DNA of 64,000 nucleotides from Himantopus leucocephalus (Eukaryota > Chordata > Aves > Charadriiformes > Recurvirostridae). Every line of letters starts with the position of its first letter. Position 1 is the first letter of the stretch. Of this stretch, positions 49,240 through 60,290 are shown in pieces. Made by a program: the position numbers and the translations under genes. The stretch spans positions 38,466,283 to 38,530,282 of the forward strand of contig RSEF01000003.1 of assembly GCA_003993805.1 (NCBI GenBank), read 5' to 3'. The notes under the pieces are model-generated. The model worked only from the letters and a program-made list of their open reading frames with translations. It did not search any database and was not told the origin of the DNA.

Positions 49240-49896
49240 ATAATATCTTTAAACATCACTGTTACTGGCATTTTCATAAGAACTGAACAAACCAAAACAG
49301 CCTTTAACAATCCCAGCATGAACAACATGGGATCAGCTGGCAAATTTTGTCTTCCCTGCAGTGGATGTGCACATATGTAAGCATGCATCTACTGGTAAAG
49401 TCAGCAGATGCCTTACTTAAGGCTCTAACACACTACTGCAAAAATTTGCTCTGCTTCTCTCATTTCAATAAGAATTTATTTTTCTGCACTGAGTAGCAAG
49501 TACAATTGGCTGTCATGAATTTCAAGAGCTCCTCATTTCACTTCAGTTCGGTGACCCTTTAGAGTAGAGGGTTTCCCCCTTCCTTTTTTCTGCTCAACAC
49601 AAACTTTTCAAAAGGGTCTTTAGATATAAAGTATCGATCTAGTAAATTAAACAAGGCAAAAAATATTCCCTGGCACAAAATGGCCAGCATCCTTCCCTGT
49701 AATTGTCATCCTTTGCTACGGTGTGGCCATATCCAATGGTCTGCCAAGATGGTCTTTTGCCCATGCTAAGAAAAAACATACCTGGAATTGTTTGGGAGAG
49801 CAGTCTAGTGGCCCAACACCATGCCAGGGATCTTGTTAACAATGCAAGTGTATGGATGATTGAGTGACATTTCCTGGTCCTGCTTAATTTACTTTA

Positions 49897-49901
49897 TAGT
49901 C
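49897..49901. repeat. Left target-site duplication of the solo LTR
   Basis: TAGTC, paired with CAGTC on the right side of the LTR. Four of five bases match. Confidence 0.6.
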
Positions 49902-50457
49902 TGTACTGGTTTTAGCTGGGATAGTTAATTTTCTTCATAGTAGTTTCTATCAAAACAGTGTTGATGACACAGCTTATTGCTAAGCAGTGCTTACAGAGAG
50001 TCAAGGACTTTTCTGCTCCTCGTACCGTCCCACCAGCGAGTAGGCTGGGGGTGCAGAAGAAGTTGGGAGGGGACACAGCCGGGACAGCTGATCCCAACTG
50101 ACCAAAGGGATAGCCCATACCACATGACATCATGCTCAGCAATAAAAGCTGAGGAAAGGAGCAGGAAGGGAGAACATTCAGAGTTATGGCGCTTGCCTTC
50201 CCAACTAACTGTTCCACGTGATGGAGCCCTGCTTTCCTGGAGACGGCTGAACACCTGCCTGCCGACGGGAAGCTGTGAATGTATTTCTTGTTTCGCTTTG
50301 CTTGTGCACACAGCTTTTGCTCTTTCTATTAAACTGTCTTTATCTCAGTCCATGAGTTTTCACTTTTACCCTCCTGATTCTCTCGCACGCTCCACTGCGA
50401 GGGAGTGAGTGAGCAGCTGTGTGGGGCTGAGCTGCCACCTGGGGTTAAACCACGACA
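49902..50457 (+). mobile_element. Solo LTR of an avian endogenous retrovirus (ERVL-like)
   Basis: 556 bp starting TGTACTGGTTTTAGCTGGGA and ending GGGGTTAAACCACGACA, which matches the common avian ERVL-type LTR I recognise. It begins TG and ends CA. A TATA-like AATAAAAG at 50141 and an ATTAAA polyadenylation signal at 50328-50333 give the usual U3-R-U5 order in plus orientation. Flanking 5-base sequences TAGTC (49897-49901) and CAGTC (50458-50462) differ at one base, as expected for an aged 5-bp target duplication. No internal gag-pol sequence is next to it, so it is a recombined solo LTR, antisense to KIF26B. The apparent reading frames inside it are not genes. Confidence 0.9.
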
Positions 50458-50462
50458 CAGTC
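50458..50462. repeat. Right target-site duplication of the solo LTR
   Basis: CAGTC, partner of TAGTC at 49897-49901. Confidence 0.6.
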
Positions 50463-52029
50463 CCAGCCACAGAACATTGCACAGCTTGGCCATGTTTTCC
50501 ATTCTTTAAGTTAAACACAAGAAACTCAGGTGGTGTGGTAGTGGCCTCCTAAGCATGTGATGAGCCATATGTTGCTCTGTTCACATTCCAGCCTGGCTTG
50601 GTTTGTATGGATCCTACAGACAGATCCACAAAATGCAGCAAACACATTTGTGGCACCACCGAGGCAAACCTCCCTAAAGGAATTTCTCTGCTCTCATGGT
50701 AGATGACAAGGCTGCCATCATTCTTGCTACACAAGAAGGTTGCCATCAGCCCCTGTGGGAGAGGGATCCAGCAGTGGCAAGTCACTTGACTCTTTCTCAC
50801 AGGCCATGTTCATATCCTGCTGCAGTGCAGAAAGACTGAAGAGAACTTTGCTTCACTCATTCAGTTTCCTCCTAGAAACCTGCCCTTCCAGCAAAACGTG
50901 ACTGTACTACCACAATGACTGGTGGTGATAGAAAGCAGTAGCAATATCAACAGCAGCAATATCTCTAGAGTGCTCATTGATAATTAAGTCCGCTATATTA
51001 CTCCTAAGAGCCCCAGTTTCCCTGTTTGTGAAGCTGTGAGAAAGGTGTACAGGATGTGGCTTGGTAAGTTTAAGCAGACAGGTCATCTTATCCCTAATTA
51101 GAGAAAGGGTGGCAACAAGGGATTTGCATTGTATGTTCTCAGGAGAACAGAACTCCCAGATGAACAAGGCAGTCTGATTTTTTGTCTAAGGAAACAAGAA
51201 TTTCTATGGAAAGATTGCAGATAAAAGACAAAGTTTCCTGTATGCATGTCTTTGAGATGCCTTTTCAGCGCTAGAGAAACAAAGGATATACAGGTATTGC
51301 ACAGAAGATGTATAATCACAATTGTAAGCTTTTCCATTATTTATAAAGATGATCTCCATGACTGCATACAAAAGAAGATTCCCCAGTCTGCACATGACAG
51401 TGTATGGCATAGCACCATAAATAATGAGTAGCGACGCAATCAGATAAGAAGGATTTACATTATTTAAGCCAAGCCAGAAGAAGTGACAAATTGCAGTTTA
51501 ATGCAGATAAGTGTGGAAAAAGATGTGTAAAGCTTTGGAGTGGCAGTTGGTAATGATAGTCAGTAAATAAAAGGGACAGTTCCTGGTACTGACTAGGAAA
51601 AAGATTTGAGAATTCATGAGGAGGAAAAGAATTACAAAGAAAGCAAGGGACCACGTTGCTAAAGAGAGTCTATATAAATGGAAGGAGGTACAATTATCAT
51701 ATTAGGCAGTATAGGTGAGATATCTAATATGTGCTTGGGTTTTCAGAGGAGAAATCCAGTCTCCAGAAGGGGAGTATAACCAGCCTCCAGTGCCGTATGT
51801 TGCATGAAATAATCAGCAGAAACTTCAAGGATTAGAGTTAGATGCTTTAGTGAGAAATTTAATACATTATAACATCATTTAATTCAGCAATAATTCCTTA
51901 TTTACATGCAAGTATAGGAGATGAGAATTTGACCTGAGTTAGGAGCACCCACCAACAAAAGGAAACTTGAAAAAGGAGGAAATAATAAAACCTGGATCCA
52001 AGCAATGATATGATTTATATTGTTAGTGA

Positions 52030-52162
52030 ACCTTTCACCTGAAGATTCTACAGAGCTTTGCAAAGGCTTCTGACAGGATTAAGACATATATTTACAATTA
52101 TGCTCATTTTTCAACTGCAGAAATAAGGCATAAGAACAAACGGATCATCTAAGATCCCAGGA
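52030..52162 (-). mobile_element. MIR-like SINE fragment, reversed
   Basis: CAGAGCTTTGCAAAGGC, then ACAATTATGCTCATTTTTCA, CTGCAGAAATAAGGCATAAG and ATCATCTAAGATCCCAG follow, in order, the reversed MIR-type phrases GCGCTTTGCAAAG, ATTATCCCCATTTTACAG, GAAACTGAGGCACAGAG and ACTTGCCCAAGGTCACAC. Old and diverged. Confidence 0.5.
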
Positions 52163-53912
52163 AAGGCTTGCTTTACCTAAACAGACTACCTGAACTCTAC
52201 TTCTTCCCTTTCTAATGCCATAACTGTAGGCTATAATGTTTACAAGGGCAAAAAACTTATATTAAATTTACTTTTTCTTTCATGTTGTATCCTATTTAAT
52301 ACTGCCTGCCTGCTTCTATCTTTGGCAGTGGTACAGGGAGGCACAATAACTACAGAGCCCAAGCAACCAGTCACTTAGAATTAATGAGATCCATTTGTAA
52401 TGCTATATATCTTCTCTAACTAAAAATACATTTGTTGAGCTTTAACAGAAATCCATGGAACAGATTTTTATGGTGGGCTTGATTTTGCATGCCTCTGAAA
52501 CAAACAGGATTATTTATTGTGCCTGGGACAAGAGAATAGAAGACAAGACCATACAAGATGCATCTAAAGGTTCACATAACTCTGTTATACCCCATCTCCA
52601 ACACTGACCCAACAGTCTGCCCTGTGAGCCTCCCACTGCAGTGGGCTGCACTGAGGTCCCATTGCTCCCCTCCGAGCTGTGCTTTGCCAGTACCCACATG
52701 GCTCACGTGCCACTTGCATCCTACCAAGACACAAAGTGAGGGGAACTTATACTATAAGGAGAGAACCACAGGCTCTGATGAGCCAACTTGTAGTCTGATC
52801 CAAATCTACAGTCCGTTGGGGATATTATTGGGCTTGGGCATGTTCATAGTGCCATTTGTGGGATGTTGTCGCTGCTTTTGGGAGTGGGGAGAGGGATGCC
52901 CTGGATTCATACAGTACATGAAGCTGCCTCTCCCAGCTCCCCCAGAACCTGTTGGCGAGGCTCTGGTTGCCTGTCCTCCTCAGATATGGTTTGGGGTTTT
53001 TTTAATGCTTTCCCCAGTCCTAAAATTCAATTGCTTTCTCAGCAGTAGGGAACATTGCGTTGGGATTTTCAGTAGCCTCTAAAAGGCACTACAACCTGAG
53101 TCTTACCCCTGAAGGAAAGTAAATCCAAGGAAGTCATATGTCTGAGCAAATTTATTCCTAAAAAGCTAGGGATCAGCAAACACAGCCTCTGGTTGTACAA
53201 GTGGTGGCTCTTACTTACTTACTTGGAAAAATCCAAAGACATATTAGCTAAGTCGATGCTGCTGGTGCAAACGATCTATGTGTTGTGCCTGCGATACTGG
53301 TTCCTGGGCTTGCACCCAACTACAGGTACAGTGCAGCCCATCTCCACTGCCTCCTGTGTTCCCATGAAAAGAAATCCAGGTATGCAGGCAAGGAGGATGG
53401 TAGGGTACACTTAGCACTGATCCTGGTCTGTCTGATCGCAGAACCAAGATATCAGGACTGTAATGCTTTCCTAGTTTTTTTTGTACTGAACATAACTACC
53501 TAAATAACAGAAGCAAAATTATACCAAATCAGAGAGGCAGACCAGCAAAAAAGACAGAAAGAAAACTAACAGAAGCCGTCAGGTGAGAACTAAATGGAAG
53601 CGGTATTTTGACAAGTGAAACTTGCCTCGCATCACAGGGAACCACTAACTTCTTTTACCTTCAGCTGTAGTATACAGCATAACATTTCTACTGACCCTCT
53701 TCCTTGAGAGCTCTATAGCAATGAGAAACATCCAACAAAGTGCCCAACTGTCTAGTGACCCCCTGCCACTAATGGTTTCATCTACTGCTTGCTGCTTTGT
53801 TAAATGCTGTAATAAATAATGGTAGTGTTTGTGAATAGACCAGGTAACTAACCACTTGCCCTAGAACGAATATCCAGTGCTTGTTAGTAGTCATTTTACA
53901 TGCCCTCAGCTG

Positions 53913-53957
53913 TAATTCTGCAATCTTAATTCAGGCAAAATTCCCATTGTCTTCAAC
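53913..53957. repeat. Fragment of an old amniote interspersed repeat
   Basis: ATTCTGCAATCTTAATTCAG then GCAAAATTCCCATTGTCTTC closely resembles TCCTGCAATCCTTACTCAGG and CAAAACTCCCATTGACTTCA, a phrase seen throughout turtle, crocodilian and bird genomes. The clearest of the six such fragments in the window. Confidence 0.5.
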
Positions 53958-56678
53958 TTCAACTGCCATTTCCTGACTTTTGAGCGCTTAACCATGCAAC
54001 CTTTACATTCCTTTAACATTGCTGTTCGTCAACAGAATAATTCATTATGTTGTGTGTAGCTTAGGGACTGTGTAATTCTTTCTAGCAAATAGCAGCCTTT
54101 AATGAATGGCACCTGATCAATAATGCAGAATTCAACATTTGAGAATAAATAAAAAGCCTTTTTCATGAGGGGTGTCTGTAGGAAATGTTAAAACCATTTA
54201 TCAAGGGTCCAGGCTGATAGCCTGCAGCTGCTGTCCACAAGAACTATAAAAATGAACTTCGTTGAGTCCTGCAAATACGTTTTTCTGTCTTGAGTGTAAT
54301 TAGCTTTTTCCATGACCAAAACACAAAATAAGGGCTTATTGACTATGAATGCAATGGTCATTACGAGAGCCTTTTTAAAGCAAAACTTTGCCATAATAGT
54401 ACTTTGTCCCTAAGCTGCTAGGGTTATTTTATCTTGTTTTCCAGGTGCACCTTTAAAACAATCCTCATTGTAACTCCAGACAGGCTGAGGTGCTCAGTAC
54501 AAATGCAAAAAGGCATTTATATTTGGGTTTCAAAAACACACATTAACAAGGCAATTGGACAAACATTACAAACCAAGACAACGGTAAGTGTGTTACCTCT
54601 TCGTGATATCTAGGTGAAGCATCTATCAAAGGAGCAAGCAGTTTTGACTGTAATGGAAAGCTTTTATTTTTCTTAATAAATGATCTATCAGGGAAGCACA
54701 GGGTAACTCCAGCTCCTTTGCTGAAAATTTGCATCCAGTGGTAAGTGGAGTAGCAATAGTTAAGGGCTATAATCACTCTTGACAAATATGAGCAAGATGA
54801 TGAAAACAGGTTTAATGAAGTTCGTTTTAGTCCTGCATAGCTTAAAAAACTTCATTGTGTGTGGCAAAGTGATCTCTCCTTCTCAAATCCTAAACCTAGT
54901 GTTACCAGTTTTCTATGCATGCTATTTAAAAATAACTAGGAAAATCTCATTCTGGACTCTACATATACAAGCAAGGGTCTTTCTGTTGCACTCATCACCA
55001 GGATGGGGACTGCATCAGCCACGTAATCTTACTTTCTAAAGATCAAGCTCTTGATCGCTTAGGAGCTGCTCAAGACGACTTCACCTTTAGCTAGCCTGAA
55101 TTACACTGACGATTTCTATCTTTTCTGATGCAGACAGAGTGAGCTGATGATGGATAAGAACAAGTGGATGGTCTTGGAGAGGTTGGGCAGGCAACAATTC
55201 TACGCCTCCATCCGCTCTCTCTTATAGATGGAGGTGGCTGCTTCATCTCCTCTAAAATCTTATGATTTCCAGTGTGGTCGCAATGATGTCACCATGAGTC
55301 ATCAATGAGATCCAGCATTCTCAAAACTGAGATCACACAGCAAAGGCCTTGGTGCCTTTGATGAGTAACAATTCCTGCAGAGACACTGCATCTCTGTTGA
55401 CGCTACTGGAGATATCCTAGCTATTACACCAATTAATTCATTTAGAAATCCATCTCTTTAAACAGTCCTTTTCCACCTACTATGAAAATGTCTACAGTAC
55501 CACTGCTATTTGTCATGGGTGGCACTGCATGCCAGACAATGGCTATGAAAGTAGCAGTTAGTGCCCAGGTTTCACAAATGATTGAAGCAACTAGCCTCCT
55601 CTTGAGCAATAAAGGGATCTTTCATTTTAGGATAATTCATCCTCCATGCCTGTCACTACTGTAGCTTAGTATCAGGGAAGAAATAATCTTTGATGCCTTG
55701 TAACATTTTGTCACTCACCACAACATAGAGTGATTAATGAAGAAAAAAAGGGGTGAGGGTTGAGGGTGGTGTTTTAAGAAGCATCTTCCCACCGTAGATT
55801 AGAGCATAGGCAAAACAAATAAGCAAGATAAAATATATCAGAAAGATAAAAGGGAGAAGGTACCACAACAAATAGCACTTACAGAGCGATTTTTAATGTG
55901 CAGCATAGAATGAAGCTTGATGAAACATTCAAACTTCAAATCTAAACATGATCCTAAATCAGCAATGTGTGGTAGGGAACGAGACAGCTCTACTGCTTGC
56001 CTGTCTGGCGAAGGATGGTTTTATACCACAAAACCTGAAAAAGGTATGTCGTGAAGTGGGACTGCCTGAGTACAGACTGATCATACACATCAGTATGAAA
56101 TGCGAGAAGCACAGAGAGTGTGGCCAGGGTTGGGCCAGGATCCAAATAAGAGTCATGCCAACCACAGCAATATTCAGATTTTCGCTGGTGGAGCCAAAGC
56201 CCTAACTTGGATCAACTTGGTTTTTCCTCACTTCTTTCAGTATATAAAATCCATCCAAATAGTTCCTGGAATTTACAGTACCACATTTAGACAGAAAGGA
56301 CCACAAATCTGTCTGGCTGAGAAGCCTCAGGTACAGTCACAGGCATTATGACAACTATTACAGTGAAAAATTAACAATGCGGGGTTTTAATTGCACTTTT
56401 AAAGCTGCCTTTATCACTTGTTGTCCAGTGCTATGGCTGTACATTAGCCCTTTATTTTTTTAACGACTGTCCTCACAGCACCACTCACCTGTGAGTGCTG
56501 CAAACCACACAGCTCTGTGCTTACCTCTTTAATGCTCAAGTATCTTTCATTCTTACATAGTATTTTTGCTACACAAGGAAAAAACTGGGATATAGATCTT
56601 ACTTCGGACACTGTGCATCTCATCTTTGGGTTTATTTACATCTGGCTTTTGATTCAGATTATTCAATAACATAAAGCC

Positions 56679-56909
56679 TAATAAATGGTAATATGTCATG
56701 GCTCACACACAGCTTTGTCTATACCACTGCTCTTACTGTATTTCTATTAAATGCTGCACGTCTTACGTGACTGCATGTGCATTTGCTAACNTAATAAATG
56801 GTAATATGTCATGGCTCACACACAGCTTTGTCTATGCCACTGCTCTTACTGTATTTCTATTAAATGCTGCACATCTTACGTGACTGCATGTGAATGTGCA
56901 TTTGCTAAT
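56679..56909. repeat. Direct repeat of about 112-118 bp around a single N
   Basis: Copies at 56679-56790 and 56792-56909 flank the N at 56791. The right copy carries an extra GTGAAT plus a few substitutions. Same signature as the other N-centred duplications, most likely an unmerged contig overlap between two alleles. Confidence 0.85.
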
Positions 56910-59900
56910 ATTCAGTGCAAGCTTTGGTAAAGGTGAATATTGCATATGAACTTGCCAAAGTAAAGGAAATGTGTTCTGTCATTAATTTCTACCAATTTGC
57001 AGAGATGTTGCAAGAAATGTGGTCTCTGTCAAGATGCTTCAGGACATAACCCATTCACTGTGTAGTAACAAGACAGAACAGGGTACATTTTCAATGAAGT
57101 GATTATGTCTGGATGTCCTTGGATAGTATGGGATTCAGTAAACCTCTTAATATTATTTTAATTAAGCTGTTACAGTCCATCATGTCAAAACATAAAAATA
57201 CAGATTATATAAAACTGCATTAGGGGACCTTACAAAGCCCTGATTAATGGCCTGATAGGTTGTAAAATGAATCCAAACTGTAAATTTACACCGAGGGCTT
57301 TTCTAAAATGTGAATTATTGACTTGACAGATCATAATAACTCTTTCCAAACTATTCTGGTCTATGGTTCAAATCTTTTCTGTATAGCTCACTGACATGCA
57401 CAGTAAGTCTAATTTACTATGTCTCTTACTGCATGAACATCCACAGACTGCAACATCCTCTGAAACGTATTCTGAAATATTGCAAGTGACCAGATGGACA
57501 AAGGCATGAGAAAGAAAATGTCATTAATCTAGAATGACTTCCAGATAAGAGTAACTCAGAATTCCTCCTACTAGCTCACCTGGCAGAAAAGTTTCTACTA
57601 TTAACGAGGTACACCGATGCCTGAATATGTTACATGGAATCTGCTTTATGCATCAGCTACCTTGGCTTTCCAGTGATTTCCATTAGAAAAAGGTGGTTTA
57701 TTTGCTGTTTCAGGGTGCCATTATTTTCTATAGCCCTAATGCAGGAGAGATATTTCTAGTACCTAGCAGATTACTTCTAGACAGCTATATTAACATGACC
57801 CTCAAAAAACCACTTGAATCCAAAACTTCCTATCTGGATATATTCTAATCACCTTTAATTACCTCTGAAGACCGGAGCAAACCACAGCTCATCAGCTAGG
57901 AAATCTTAGACACTGCAGGCAAAGAAGCCATTCTGGATCCTATGGAGCTCAGCCCCTACAGACCATACAGATGCGACCGATCAAGCCACTCAGTTCTGGC
58001 AACTAACACTCTGTTGCAAATATCTACAAGAGTCATAAAATGTAGTCCCCTCTTCCCCAAAGGGGAGGGATGAACTCAAAGTCTGTCTTGCTGAACCTCT
58101 GCAACGTGGCATTTATTCCCCTGAAGTTAAAATTCCAAACTTGGATCAGCTAGGATATTTTGCAAAATCCCTTATTTTTCCCTTGGTAAGAGGACTCTCA
58201 CTTACACATATCTAAATTGAAAATTTGTATCTTGTTGCAACATATACAGTTGAAGATCTTTTGATTAAAAGAAATCACAAATACATTTTAACTTGAAAAC
58301 TTTCAATTACATCTTTAAATATCCAACACTCAGAATTTCTATTTTGTCACGTACCTATGGAGTACTCTCAACCCAAATTTTTTCAGGGGAGAAAAACCCA
58401 TAAACAAAAAACGAACTAAACAAAAATGAATTGAAAAATTTTCAGCTATTTTTGGCTCAATTGCTAGTTCAACTTTCAATCAACTCCACCAGTTTTTAAA
58501 TAATGTGATTAGATTAATATTGTGAGCTAGAATGACCTGACAGCAAGTGGCCATCCTGAAATACAGCTACTAATAAAAAAAATTACATTAGATAATTAAG
58601 TTGTTGCTTTAGTAGAACTAGACCTACTAACTGGGCATGCATTAAACACTAAAATACTGAAAGAGTTAAGAAAATCCCAGTAGAAAAAAAAATAATTGTT
58701 TTTTAAAACCTTTACATTAGACTCCACAAAACTGAGGAAAATAAGACTGAGCAAATTGATATCTAGAAAGAGTTCTAATCATGCAATTATATTATCTTTT
58801 TGAAGTAGCGTAACATGTATTTTGTAGAGCTAATCTACATTTCGTTACTCTCTCTAGAGATGCACACTCAGAGCAAAGTCTACATACATTCACCATATTT
58901 CCCCACTAATATGGTCAGTTCATTATCTTAATATGAAACAAGATGAGTTTAAAAAAAAAAAAGATACCCCCAAAATCCAGCCTAAAAGCCAACACATTTT
59001 TGTGCAGAAAACTGAAGTTTCTGTAGGCATACATGGCATACTATCCTGAATCTACATTTTCCAAAGAGTCTGCAAAGAAAAAGCAGGAATGCCTTTCATG
59101 TGTAAACCTAGAAAAGCATGTAGCAATCTGTATCATAAAACCTTTGCAAATAGTTCCTTCATAAGAATAAAAGTGTAGAGGACGAGTATACAGAAATGCT
59201 CTAAAGAAAAATGAAGGGTAGATATTTAAAATATTTTAAAAATATTTGTCAATATATGTCCACAGAGAAGCCAAAATACACAAGATGAAATCCTGTCCCA
59301 CTGACTTTATCCACAAACTATCTTTCAGACAGATTAGGTAATCATAGGATGTCGACTTGTTTAAGTCACTTCAACTCTTGAAGATTAACAGGGTCTTTTC
59401 AGGCTGGAAAGAAAAGATTTCACTAGAAGGAATGAACAAAAGTAAGAAAGGAAGATCATGGTCAGAGTAACCCCTAAAAGTGCATCCCTCACAACAGAGG
59501 AAACTATTAAGAACAATAGTCAAACTTTTTGGAAAGAGGAGCATATCTGGGGCTGGGGATCAGGGGCTGGACTTAGCCTTCTCTGCCTCGTCCACCACCT
59601 TTTTCCTCTGAAGAGAAGGGCTGGCTGGAGGCCACCATTGCCCCAAAGGTTGAATACCTCCCCCAGGGCTTGAATACAGCCAATTACTTTAACTCTGCTG
59701 ATGCCCTTGGTGAAGAGAAGGAAGAAAGCCTATGCATGGCCAAACACTTGAAACACTTTCTGCCTTGGTATGGCCAGTTATATAACTCCCGCAAATGGGA
59801 CATCATCCCTATGCTGAAGTTCAGCTACCCTCCGTACACTGGGAACTTCGCTGTTGAAATATTAGGGACTATAGTAAGGGAAAGGTTTATAAATGACAGG

Positions 59901-60199
59901 AAGATGAAGCTGGCTTTTCTAATTCTAACATCCTATGATAAATGCTTAAATAAAAAAATCACTTGGAATTCTCAAGCAGGGAAAGTAACTCTAGGAATGA
60001 TAACACCAAGCTTTTCCCTTCAATATGCAATACTCACTACTACATAAGGCTATTAAGGTAAATACTGTAACTGGATTATTATTTTTTTTTTAGTATCTGG
60101 ATGATGGTGTGACCTTAACAGGGTTTGTTCTGCAGTTATGGTCCCAAGGGGATGCTACAAATAATCAAACCACCTACTACACCATGTCACCTAATTTTC

Positions 60200-60290
60200 C
60201 TCAGGTGTTAGGAAAGAATTAGCCTTTGATAGAGGCAGTAGGAGACTGGACTGTATTGACCACTGACCTAATCTTTGCCAAATTCATGTA
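60200..60290 (+). mobile_element. Old CR1/L3-type LINE, 3' end
   Basis: GGAGACTGGACTGTATTGAC followed by CACTGACCTAATCTTTGCCA and AATTCATGT fits the ancient CR1 3' end GGAGACAGGATACTGGACTA...TGGACCACTGGTCTAATCCA...GCAATTCTTATGT. More diverged than the copy at 13.5 kb. Confidence 0.5.

Noticed and set aside
49977..50408. Open frames of up to 143 codons on both strands near 50 kb
   Set aside because: They lie inside the solo LTR, which is non-coding in these elements.
52558..53082. A 174-codon open frame on the plus strand, the longest in the window
   Set aside because: I recognise no domain, the composition is not protein-like, and an open frame of this length is roughly what chance gives across six frames of 64 kb (rough mental estimate: about one). 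It lies in the KIF26B upstream intron with no promoter or splice evidence.
59670..60047. A 125-codon open frame on the plus strand
   Set aside because: No domain recognised and no supporting gene structure; treated as chance.
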